This document shows, piece after piece, positions 1 through 6,532 of a stretch of DNA of 9,463 nt (its first letter is position 1; each line of letters starts with the position of its first letter). A program made the position numbers and the translations under genes. Origin of the DNA: Chthoniobacter sp. (GTDB lineage: Bacteria > Verrucomicrobiota > Verrucomicrobiia > Chthoniobacterales > Chthoniobacteraceae); NCBI GenBank assembly GCA_025352865.1, contig JANXSB010000677.1, positions 1-9,463 on the forward strand, in the 5' to 3' direction. The notes below the pieces were generated by a model. That model was not told the origin of the DNA. It made no database searches and saw nothing but the letters and a program-made list of their open reading frames with translations.

Positions 1-76
1 CCCGAGTGTCTCGACGGAATTGCAGGCGAAGGTGCCAACTTCCACCGCTACTGGCCGGCGCTTATCGTTTTCACCT
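1..76. other. Leader upstream of the rhomboid gene; no gene seen
   Basis: These 76 bases carry no convincing gene. The rhomboid reading frame stays open back to an ATG at position 20, which would add 19 residues rich in Thr, Arg and Ser that do not resemble a rhomboid N-terminus. I see no clear Shine-Dalgarno sequence and no convincing -35/-10 pair. The promoter may lie to the left of the window. Confidence 0.4.
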
Positions 77-982
77 ATGTCCGAATCAAACGAACCCCGC
101 GAGCCGCTCATTGAGGCGGGCCGCTACGCGCGGTTGGCGGAGGCGCGGGAGCGGGGGTTGGTGGTGGCGGCGCGGGAGCTGCCGCATTGGATCGAGCGGG
201 AAGGGGACGAGTGGGTGCTGCGGGTGGAGGAGGGCGCGGGCGCGGAGGTGGCGCGCGAGCTGGCGGCGTTTGAGAGCGAGGAGCGGGAGCGTCCGGTGGC
301 GCGCGGGGTTTTTCCGGCGGAGAAAATTCCTACGCTTTCGCTCTATGTGGCGGGCTGGGTGCTGAGCATGTTTTTTGTCGCGCAAAATTTTCTCGGGCCG
401 ACGTGGGAGGATCGCGGCGCGGCGGAGAGCGCGCTGATTTTGCGCGGGGAATGGTGGCGCACGATCACGGCGCTGACGTTGCACGCGGACGCAGCGCACA
501 TCGGCGCGAACCTCGCGACGGGGCTGCTCTTCGCGGCGTTTGCGCTGCCGCGGTTTGGGACGGGTGTGACGTGGCTGGCGATCGTGCTGAGCGGGGCGCT
601 GGGGAATGCGATCAATGCGTGGGGCTACCGCGGCGAGTGGCATGGGACGATTGGCGCATCGACCGCGTGCTTCGGGGCGCTCGGCATTTTAATGGGCGCG
701 GAAGTTTTCGCGCGCTGGCGCGAGCCGCGGACGCGGAGCCGCTGGCAGCTCGTGCTGCCGCTCGGTGCGGGGCTGGGGCTGCTCGCTTTTCTCGGCGTGG
801 GGGAAAAGGGCGGGCATGTGGATTACATGGCGCACTGCTGGGGATTCGTGGCGGGCGCGGTGGAGGGCGTGGCCGCGGAAGGCTGGCGGATAAAGGATCG
901 CGCGCCGGTGGCGGTGCAGCGGGCGGCGGCGTGCGCAGCGCTGGGGCTGGTGGCGGTGGCGTGGGCGCTGGCTATGCGCTGA
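77..982 (+). CDS. Rhomboid family intramembrane serine protease
   Basis: Predicted inner-membrane protease of 301 residues that cleaves transmembrane substrates within or near the bilayer. Rhomboid landmarks appear in order. GEWWR at 124-128 matches the conserved loop-1 WR motif. The helix-2 HxxxN pattern is H141/N145. The catalytic serine is Ser195 in GASTACFG, and the partner is His253 in DYMAHCWGF. About six to seven hydrophobic segments lie between residues 86 and 300. Residues 1-80 are soluble, charged and rich in Glu/Arg, resembling the small cytosolic domain found before the membrane core in GlpG-like proteins. I chose the ATG at 77 because residues encoded from the ATG at 20 look unlike a rhomboid N-terminus; neither start has a good ribosome binding site. 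The last 11 bases overlap the 3' end of the convergent hybrid kinase gene. The substrate cannot be read from the sequence. Confidence 0.9.
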   Translation: MSESNEPREPLIEAGRYARLAEARERGLVVAARELPHWIEREGDEWVLRVEEGAGAEVARELAAFESEERERPVARGVFPAEKIPTLSLYVAGWVLSMFFVAQNFLGPTWEDRGAAESALILRGEWWRTITALTLHADAAHIGANLATGLLFAAFALPRFGTGVTWLAIVLSGALGNAINAWGYRGEWHGTIGASTACFGALGILMGAEVFARWREPRTRSRWQLVLPLGAGLGLLAFLGVGEKGGHVDYMAHCWGFVAGAVEGVAAEGWRIKDRAPVAVQRAAACAALGLVAVAWALAMR

Positions 983-2657
983 GGGCGCGCTGCACGCAGT
1001 CGCCGAGGGCCTGGATGCTGTAGGGCTTGAGCAGGAGCTCGCGGAAACCGATCTCGCGGGCGCGCGGCGTGTCGAGCGTGGCGGTGTAGCCGGTGGTGAG
1101 GATGATGCGGGTGCCGGGGCGGATTTCCCAGAGTTGCCGGGCGAGGTCGATGCCGCTGAGCTGCGGCATGGTGAGGTCGGTGATGACGACATCGAACTGC
1201 TCCTCGCGGAAGCGCGCGAGCGCGGCGTTGGCGTCCTTTTCAATAATGGGCACGTAGCCGAGCCGGGTGAGGAAGCGCTCGCCGAGCATGGTGAGCACGG
1301 GCTCGTCGTCGATGAAGAGGACGCGCTGGCCGGTGCCGTTCACGATCGCGGGTTCGGCCTCGGTGCTGATCGGCGCGTCGAAATCGAGCGCGGGGAAGTA
1401 GAGGTGGAAGGTGGTGCCATCGCCGGGCTTGGTATAGACGGAGATCGCGCCGTCGCAGGATTTCATGATGCCGTGGACGACGGAGAGGCCGAGGCCGGTG
1501 CCGCGGCCGGGTTCCTTGGTGGTGAAGAAGGGTTCGAAGATGCGGGAGGCGGTGGCGCTGTCCATGCCGCAGCCGTTGTCGCTGACGGAGAGGCGGAGGT
1601 AGCGCGCGGGGCGGAGGTCGGGATGGGTGTGGGCGAAGTCGGCATCGACGTCGAAGGCGCTGAGCTGCACGCGGACATGGCCGGGGCGGTCGCCGAGAGC
1701 GTGCCATGCGTTGGTCACGAGATTGGTGACGACTTGGTGAATCTGGATGGTGTCGGCCAGCACCTTCGGCACGCCGCTTTCAAACTCAGTGATGATCTCG
1801 ACGGACGCAGGCAGAGTGGCGCGCAGGAGCTTGAGCGCGTCGCGCACATCGGTTTCGAGGTCGAGCGGCTTGCGGTCCTGCTCGCGGTGGCGGGAGAAAG
1901 CGAGGATCTGGCGAACGAGGTCGCGTGCGCGTCCGCCGGCCTTGAGGATTTCGCGAAAACTCGAGGTCGTGGCGGCGGGGTCGCCGGCTTCCTGGATGCC
2001 GAGGTCGGCGAAACCGACGATGCCGGCGAGGATGTTATTGAAATCGTGGGCGATGCCGCCGGCGAGGGTGCCGAGGGCTTCAAGCTTTTGCGCCTGGCGG
2101 AGTTTGTCCTCGAGTTTGGTCCGTTCGAGGGCGGTGCGTTCGCGCTGGCTGACGTCTTCTTGGAGCAGGGCGTTGGCCGCTTCGAGGTCGAGCATCTTTT
2201 TCTCGAGTTTGGCGATGAGCCGTGCGTTGTACTCCTTGAGATAGATGGACTCGTCTTCCGGCTCGGCGTCGGGCAGCGGCGTATCCGTTGCTTTTTTCGC
2301 GACCACTTCGTTGATCTCGCGGATGAGGACGTCAGCTTCGAGCGGCTTGATGAGGAAGCGGTCGGCGCCGAGGCTGAGCGCGAGCGAGGCGTCCTTCGGA
2401 TCGGTGTAGGTGGCGGTGTAGAAAATGAAGGGGATGTGGCGGAGGCGCGCGTCCTTTTTCAGCTCGCGGCAGAGCTGGAAGCCGTCCATGCGCGGCATGA
2501 GGATGTCGGCGATGATGAGGTCATAGACGCCGCGCTCGGCGAGCTTGAGGGCGTCGAGGCCGTTGCTCGCGGAATCGACGGTGTGGCCGTGTCCGCGGAG
2601 CAGAGCCTCGAGCATGTAGAGGTTTTCGGGCTTGTCATCGGCGCTGAGGATTCTCAT
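972..2657 (-). CDS. Soluble hybrid histidine kinase (REC - HisKA - HATPase - REC)
   Basis: A 561-residue cytoplasmic hybrid kinase with no membrane segment. Residues 1-118 form a receiver: acidic pocket D7/D8, phosphoacceptor D51 in IIADILMP, and K104. A charged helical linker, probably coiled coil, covers about 135-190. The dimerisation/phosphotransfer domain has H204 in GGIAHDFNNIL, the subtype seen in NtrB-like and many hybrid kinases. The ATPase domain has an N-box (N312, N316), G1 box DNGCGM at 360-365, a FEPFFTT motif and G2 box GTGLG at 386-390. A second receiver covers about 445-561, with D450/D451, phosphoacceptor D494 in VITDLTMP, and K544. All key residues are intact, so both receivers and the kinase should be active. 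It is the last gene of the operon and starts inside the stop codon of the receiver gene (ATGA). An N-terminal receiver in place of a sensor suggests its input is phosphotransfer, probably from the operon's membrane kinase; that is inference. Confidence 0.96.
   Translation of the reverse strand: MRILSADDKPENLYMLEALLRGHGHTVDSASNGLDALKLAERGVYDLIIADILMPRMDGFQLCRELKKDARLRHIPFIFYTATYTDPKDASLALSLGADRFLIKPLEADVLIREINEVVAKKATDTPLPDAEPEDESIYLKEYNARLIAKLEKKMLDLEAANALLQEDVSQRERTALERTKLEDKLRQAQKLEALGTLAGGIAHDFNNILAGIVGFADLGIQEAGDPAATTSSFREILKAGGRARDLVRQILAFSRHREQDRKPLDLETDVRDALKLLRATLPASVEIITEFESGVPKVLADTIQIHQVVTNLVTNAWHALGDRPGHVRVQLSAFDVDADFAHTHPDLRPARYLRLSVSDNGCGMDSATASRIFEPFFTTKEPGRGTGLGLSVVHGIMKSCDGAISVYTKPGDGTTFHLYFPALDFDAPISTEAEPAIVNGTGQRVLFIDDEPVLTMLGERFLTRLGYVPIIEKDANAALARFREEQFDVVITDLTMPQLSGIDLARQLWEIRPGTRIILTTGYTATLDTPRAREIGFRELLLKPYSIQALGDCVQRALSA
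2654..2657 (-). other. ATGA stop/start overlap, receiver to hybrid kinase
   Basis: The TGA of the receiver gene and the ATG of the hybrid kinase gene share four bases. The kinase start is preceded by a weak purine stretch (AAAGG, about 12 bases upstream), so re-initiation by ribosomes finishing the receiver is the likely route. The context CACCCCATGAG is identical at the other junction of this operon. Confidence 0.9.
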
Positions 2658-3037
2658 GGGGTGCCTGCCTTTCGTGGGATGAACCGGGTGATTTCGGAGA
2701 TGAAAGTTTCGGTGACGATAGGCTTTTCGATGTAGCCCGCAAAGCCAATGTCCACGGCCTTTTCGCGGTCGCCGACCATGGCGTAGCTGGTCACGGCGAC
2801 GATGGGGATGTGGGCGAGATGAGGCTCGCTTTTGATGCGGCGCGCGGCCTCGTAGCCATCGACCTCGGGCATCTGGATGTCCATGAGGATGAGGTCGGGC
2901 ATTTCATTCTGCGCGGCGACGACGGCCTCGCGGCCATTGCCCGCGTGGACAACGGTGAAGCCGCTGTTTTCGAGCAGGAAGGTGGCGAGGTAGCGGTTGG
3001 CTTCATTGTCTTCGACGAGAAGGATTCGTGCGCTCAT
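2654..3037 (-). CDS. Single-domain response regulator (receiver only)
   Basis: A 127-residue stand-alone receiver of the CheY/DivK type. The acidic pocket is E9/D10 in LLVEDNEANR, the phosphoacceptor is D53 in LILMDIQMPEVDG, and the conserved switch residues are T83 and K105 (in YIEKP). There is no output domain, so it probably acts as a phosphate shuttle or by protein binding. The DNEANR and MPEVDGYEAARRI stretches are typical of DivK-like and hybrid-kinase-associated receivers. The frame stays open upstream, but residues before the ATG at 3037 overlap the kinase gene and have no receiver similarity. The start is also fixed by the ATGA overlap with the kinase stop codon. It sits between two kinases, so it may accept phosphate from either. 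Confidence 0.95.
   Translation of the reverse strand: MSARILLVEDNEANRYLATFLLENSGFTVVHAGNGREAVVAAQNEMPDLILMDIQMPEVDGYEAARRIKSEPHLAHIPIVAVTSYAMVGDREKAVDIGFAGYIEKPIVTETFISEITRFIPRKAGTP
3034..3037 (-). other. ATGA stop/start overlap, membrane kinase to receiver
   Basis: The TGA of the membrane kinase gene overlaps the ATG of the receiver gene by four bases. No Shine-Dalgarno sequence precedes this ATG (the upstream bases on the coding strand are C-rich), so translation of the receiver is probably coupled to the kinase. Confidence 0.9.
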
Positions 3038-5196
3038 GGGGTGGTGGACGTAACGCGAGGCAGGGTGATGGCGAAGCGCGAACCTTTTCCAAATTCGCTT
3101 TCCGCCGCGAGGCTGCCGCCCAGCATGGTCGCGAGTTGTTTGCACAAATACAAGCCGAGTCCGGTGCCTTCGTAGGTGCGGCGGGCGGAGCCATCGACCT
3201 GGCGGAAGGCCTCGAAAAGGTGGGCCATGCTTTCGGGTTTGATACCGATGCCGGTGTCGGTGACGGAAAGCTCCACGCTCTCCGCGGTGGTGCGGACGGC
3301 GAGGAGGACGCGTCCAGTGTCGGTGAATTTTATGGCGTTGTTCGCGAGGTTGAGCAGGATCTGAAAGCATTTTTTGCGGTCGCTGCGGAGGCGGAACGCG
3401 GGGTCGTCGATCGCTGTTTCGAGGGCGAGATTTTTCTGCGCGGCCATCGGCGCGAGGGTCTGCACGACCTCGGTGACGATGTCGGCGATGGGGAAATCGT
3501 CGAGGGTGACTTCCATTTTTCCCGACTCGAGGCGCGAGAGGTCGAGCAGGTCGTTGATGAGCCCGAGCAAATGGCGCGCGGAGAAATGGACCATGCCGAG
3601 CTGCTTTTCCTGCTCGGCATTGAGCGGGCCGGCGAGGCCCTGGCGGAGGACGCCGGTGAAGCCGATGATCGAGTTCAGCGGGGTGCGCAGCTCGTGGCTC
3701 ATGGTGGCGAGAAATTCGGACTTGAGCCGGTCGAGTTCCTGGAGCCGTTCATTGGCGGTGGCGAGGTCGCGGGTGCGGTCGGCGACTTTTATTTCGAGGC
3801 TGGCGTGGGCGTGGCGGAGCGCCTCCTCGGCGGCGAGCCGCGCGGAGATGTCGATGCCGATGCCGAGCATGCACGGCTGGCCTTCGACATCGAGCCGCAG
3901 GCCGGTGACGTAGTAGGGGAACTTGCGGCCGGCTTTGGAGAGCAGATGGACCTCGATGTCCGTGGAGCCGTGCGTGAAGCACTCGAGCATGCGCTCATGG
4001 ACGAGCGCCTTTTCCTCCTCGGGGAAATAGGTGAGCGGATCGAGCGTGTCGATTTCCGCCGCGGTGTAGCCGGTTACGGCTTCGAGGGTTTTGTTCCAGC
4101 GGAGGATTTTGCGCCGGGCGTCGTAGAGGTAGAAAATGCCCGGCATCGAATTGACGAGTGTCTCTGTGAATTGCAACTCGCGGCTGACGCGCGCCTCGCT
4201 GGCACGGCGCTCGGTCATGTCGCGCGAGACGATGAGGATTTTGTCCGGCTGGCCGCTGGCGTTGACGATGACGCTGCCCTCGGATTCGAGCGAGAGGATG
4301 CTGCCGTCCGGGCGGACGAGGCGGAAATCGGCGCGCTGCGGTTCGCGTGTGTGGAGCATCTCGGCAAAAAGCTCGCGGGCGCGCGGGAGGTCGTCGGGAT
4401 GCAGCTCTTCGAATGCGGAGCTGAGGTAAAAATCCTTCCCCGGAAAATGGCGCGAGTAGGAGCGGCTGGCGTAGAGCCGGCGGCCTTGGAGATCGAGGAT
4501 GGCGATCAGGTCCGAGACGTGGTCGCTGATGATGCGGAACATTTCCTGGCTGGCGCGCAAGGCCGCCTCGCCGAGTTCGCGCTGGGTCACGTCGTGAAAG
4601 ATGAGGGTCGCACCGACGACGGTGCCCGCGGCGTCGCGGATGGGCGCGGCGCTGCCGGTGACGAGATGTTCGAGGCCGTTGCGCGCGATGATGAGGCGGG
4701 GATCGGGCGCGGTGACAGTGCGGCCCTCGCGCACCGCGCGCGCGAAGAAGCTCTCCACCGGCTCGCGACTCTCGCGCCGGAGCGGCTGGAAAATCTCGGC
4801 GACGGGACGCCCGCGCGCCTCCTCCTCGGACCAGCCGGTGATGACCTGTGCGGTTTCATTCACGAGCGTCACGCGTCCGGCGGCGTCGGCCACGATCATG
4901 CCTTCGCCGATGCTGCGCAGCGCGGTGGCGAGCCATTGGCCGCGCTTGCGCACGATGATCCACTCGTGCTGCAAACGCCGTGCGCTCCACACGACGAGCG
5001 CGAGGAGGACGAGCACGGCCCCGATCCCGATGATGTCCGCAGCGGCCAGCGCGATGCCTTCGCCCTCGGTGAGCCGCACGCGCTTTTGCACATAGTAAAA
5101 GGCGAGCGCACCGACGCCCGCCGTGGCTCCGAACATTGCCGCGATGAGGAGCAGCAGTCCGGTCTTGCGCGGCTGGGAGGAGCGTGGGCCGTTCAT
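3034..5196 (-). CDS. Membrane sensor histidine kinase with three PAS-like regions
   Basis: A 720-residue kinase and the first gene of the signalling operon. Two hydrophobic segments, about 13-36 and 49-70, flank a loop of only about a dozen residues, so a folded periplasmic sensor is unlikely. Three PAS-like regions follow, at about 88-205, 215-330 and 340-455. Each ends in a PAC-like pattern such as IFHDVTQRE, IVSRDMTERR or GIGIDISARLA. A coiled-coil linker (about 455-490) leads to HisKA with H501 in SHELRTPLNSIIGF. The ATPase domain has an N-box with N616 and N620 (LNLANNAIKFT), G1 box DTGIGI at 647-652, F-box FEAFRQVD at 661-668 and G2 box GTGLGL at 677-682. The kinase looks fully active; the ligand of the PAS regions cannot be told. 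No clear Shine-Dalgarno sequence precedes the ATG at 5196, but the next in-frame ATG would remove the first membrane segment. Confidence 0.96.
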   Translation of the reverse strand: MNGPRSSQPRKTGLLLLIAAMFGATAGVGALAFYYVQKRVRLTEGEGIALAAADIIGIGAVLVLLALVVWSARRLQHEWIIVRKRGQWLATALRSIGEGMIVADAAGRVTLVNETAQVITGWSEEEARGRPVAEIFQPLRRESREPVESFFARAVREGRTVTAPDPRLIIARNGLEHLVTGSAAPIRDAAGTVVGATLIFHDVTQRELGEAALRASQEMFRIISDHVSDLIAILDLQGRRLYASRSYSRHFPGKDFYLSSAFEELHPDDLPRARELFAEMLHTREPQRADFRLVRPDGSILSLESEGSVIVNASGQPDKILIVSRDMTERRASEARVSRELQFTETLVNSMPGIFYLYDARRKILRWNKTLEAVTGYTAAEIDTLDPLTYFPEEEKALVHERMLECFTHGSTDIEVHLLSKAGRKFPYYVTGLRLDVEGQPCMLGIGIDISARLAAEEALRHAHASLEIKVADRTRDLATANERLQELDRLKSEFLATMSHELRTPLNSIIGFTGVLRQGLAGPLNAEQEKQLGMVHFSARHLLGLINDLLDLSRLESGKMEVTLDDFPIADIVTEVVQTLAPMAAQKNLALETAIDDPAFRLRSDRKKCFQILLNLANNAIKFTDTGRVLLAVRTTAESVELSVTDTGIGIKPESMAHLFEAFRQVDGSARRTYEGTGLGLYLCKQLATMLGGSLAAESEFGKGSRFAITLPRVTSTTP

Positions 5197-5275
5197 GCGC
5201 CGTTGGTGTAGCCGGAAGGCCGGGCGCGCGGCAAGCGTGGCGCACGGACGGAATTTACCTCTTTTTTTTCTTCAT

Positions 5276-5289
5276 CCCGGTCGTCCGGG
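5276..5289. repeat. Short inverted repeat, 5-bp stem
   Basis: CCCGG at 5276-5280 pairs with CCGGG at 5285-5289 across a four-base loop. On the - strand it is followed by A residues, not T, so it does not look like a terminator there. Its role is unknown. Confidence 0.45.
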
Positions 5290-5294
5290 GAGAA

Positions 5295-5314
5295 CGGCGA
5301 CTTCGAATTCGCCG
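5295..5314. repeat. Short inverted repeat after the barrel gene, 6-bp stem
   Basis: CGGCGA at 5295-5300 pairs with TCGCCG at 5309-5314 around an eight-base loop. It begins six bases after the barrel stop codon on the - strand. Together with the neighbouring inverted repeat it could protect or end the barrel transcript, but the T-tract of an intrinsic terminator is missing. Confidence 0.45.
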
Positions 5315-5320
5315 CGCCCG

Positions 5321-6532
5321 TCAATCGTCATCTGGGATCTGGATGATCGTCACGGTCTGCTGCACCTGGGTCGTGCTCTGGTCATCACGAGGCTTCGTGG
5401 TGCGCTCCGAGATCTTTTCATATCCCGTGCGGCTGACCGTCGGGCGCCAGTTGCGGATGATTCCTTCGTTCATCCGATTGCGCATGAGGTTTGGAGGGTC
5501 GATGACCTTTTTGTCCGCCTGCCCAATACCGCCCGGATCGTCGTCCCGCCAGCACGGGCCCTGCGGGGTGAAGGCCTCGGTGATGCCGGCGAAGGGGCTT
5601 TGGCCGTGGAGCAGATTGCCGAGATCGAAGGGAATCTCCACGCGCGCGCCGAAGAACCAGTGGTTGTCGCCATCGAGGAGCCGGGCGTCGCCTTTATACT
5701 GCGCATCGAAGACGACCGCCGGCACCGGGCGTGATTCGAGCCGTGCGGTGAGGCAACTGATGTCATGGCCGAAGGGGTCATCGAAAAATGCGTAGCCGGC
5801 GTAGATCCGCGTCTCCGCCCAGCAATCGAGATACGGCACGAGCCCGCCGAGCTCCAGGTCGAAGCCCGGCATCGAGCCTTCACGACGCTCAAAAGTCCGC
5901 CGCTTCGTCCCGTGCTTGCTCGTGGTGAGCCTGGTGGTCGTCGTCGTGACAAGGGTGTCTGGAGGGGGGTCGTCGAAAAACCCCCCCTCCCCGCCGTCAA
6001 TGAACACCGAGTCGGAAGTCGTGGAGGAAGTCGTCTTCCTCGGCGTCAATTTCGTGGTCGAGTAGCGGTCGAAATGCTTCACCGAGTGAGAGGGGAAATA
6101 GCCATTGGCGCGAAAATCGACCCATTTCGAAAGCAGCTCGAAGCCTACGCCAAACTGGTTGTAGCCGCGGCCCGAGTAATCGCCGTAGTCATAAAAGGCA
6201 TTGAATCCGATGATGATGTCCGGGTCGTCAAAGCGATGGCGGAAGCCCAGACCGGCGCTCCCATTTTCGTTGCCATCGCCTTTGCCGCTCCAGTTGCCAT
6301 CGAGAAAGAACATGCTTTTCCCATTCGGGTCGCGGTAGAGCGGCGCGAGCAGATTTGCCCCGCCTTCGATCCGGTCGGCTGTAAATCCAAGATCAAGGGT
6401 CAGCGTGCCATCCAGCGGGCCGTAGGTCGGCGGGGCTTCAGGAAGGGGGCGGCCTGCTTCCAGCCGGGCCACCGCGCCGCTGCAAAGGAATACTATGGAG
6501 GCGGCAAAGTAATTTGATCTTAGCGAATTCAT
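5321..6532 (-). CDS. Exported beta-barrel protein, inverse-autotransporter-like
   Basis: A 403-residue predicted outer-membrane protein. The first 22 residues form a Sec signal peptide: short basic start, hydrophobic core AASIVFLCSG, AVA before the likely cut. Residues about 40-145 match the pattern of the inverse autotransporter beta domain (IAT_beta) in the intimin/invasin family. Visible stretches are GANLLAPLYRD, GLGFRHRF, IIIGFNAFYDY and FGVGFELLSKWVDFRANGY. Residues about 155-215 form a Thr/Ser-rich and charged insertion, including five Thr in a row. More barrel-like strands follow at about 222-312. The last 90 residues are polar, with no Ig-like passenger repeats, so this lacks the usual long exported passenger. 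Cys237 and Cys260 might form a disulfide. The ATG at 6532 is chosen over the open frame from 6595 because it places the signal peptide at the N-terminus. No Shine-Dalgarno sequence is visible. The family call is from pattern memory and should be read as probable. Confidence 0.8.
   Translation of the reverse strand: MNSLRSNYFAASIVFLCSGAVARLEAGRPLPEAPPTYGPLDGTLTLDLGFTADRIEGGANLLAPLYRDPNGKSMFFLDGNWSGKGDGNENGSAGLGFRHRFDDPDIIIGFNAFYDYGDYSGRGYNQFGVGFELLSKWVDFRANGYFPSHSVKHFDRYSTTKLTPRKTTSSTTSDSVFIDGGEGGFFDDPPPDTLVTTTTTRLTTSKHGTKRRTFERREGSMPGFDLELGGLVPYLDCWAETRIYAGYAFFDDPFGHDISCLTARLESRPVPAVVFDAQYKGDARLLDGDNHWFFGARVEIPFDLGNLLHGQSPFAGITEAFTPQGPCWRDDDPGGIGQADKKVIDPPNLMRNRMNEGIIRNWRPTVSRTGYEKISERTTKPRDDQSTTQVQQTVTIIQIPDDD
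5961..5990. repeat. G/C-tract inverted repeat inside the barrel gene
   Basis: GGAGGGGGG at 5961-5969 is the perfect reverse complement of CCCCCCTCC at 5982-5990, with a 12-base loop. It lies in the part of the barrel gene that encodes the Thr/Ser-rich insertion (residues GEGGFFDDPPP). The right arm belongs to a run of seven C next to a run of five A, a combination prone to slippage during replication. Confidence 0.75.

Larger units (their letters stand above)
5197..5320. other. Intergenic region between the barrel and kinase genes
   Basis: This 124-base gap lies between two genes on the same (-) strand. Directly after the barrel stop codon it holds two small inverted repeats, followed on the - strand by an A-rich stretch at 5262-5269. 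I see no T-tract on the - strand, so there is no ordinary intrinsic terminator for the barrel gene. The kinase operon may have its own promoter here (TAAATT at 5257-5252 is a weak -10 candidate without a matching -35) or may be read through from the barrel gene. Confidence 0.5.

Noticed and set aside
1134..2735. A 533-codon open frame on the + strand opposite the hybrid kinase gene
   Set aside because: Same codon-bias artefact; the product is Gly/Ala/Glu/Val-rich without motifs, and the - strand carries a full REC-kinase-REC protein.
3038..3370. Upstream extension of the receiver reading frame
   Set aside because: It lies inside the kinase gene, has an Arg/His/Pro-rich composition with no receiver features, and the ATGA overlap gives a natural start at 3037.
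3028..5211. A 727-codon open frame on the + strand opposite the membrane kinase gene
   Set aside because: It mirrors the kinase gene and exists because GC-rich third positions remove stop codons from the opposite strand. Its product has no recognisable domain, while the - strand has a complete kinase.
5262..5269. T-tract on the + strand as an intrinsic terminator
   Set aside because: No adequate stem precedes it directly on the + strand, and there is no + strand gene ending nearby.
5255..5275. Tiny - strand frame, Met-Lys-Lys-Lys-Lys-Arg-stop, before the kinase gene
   Set aside because: It arises from the A-rich stretch, has no ribosome binding site and is too short to judge as a leader peptide.
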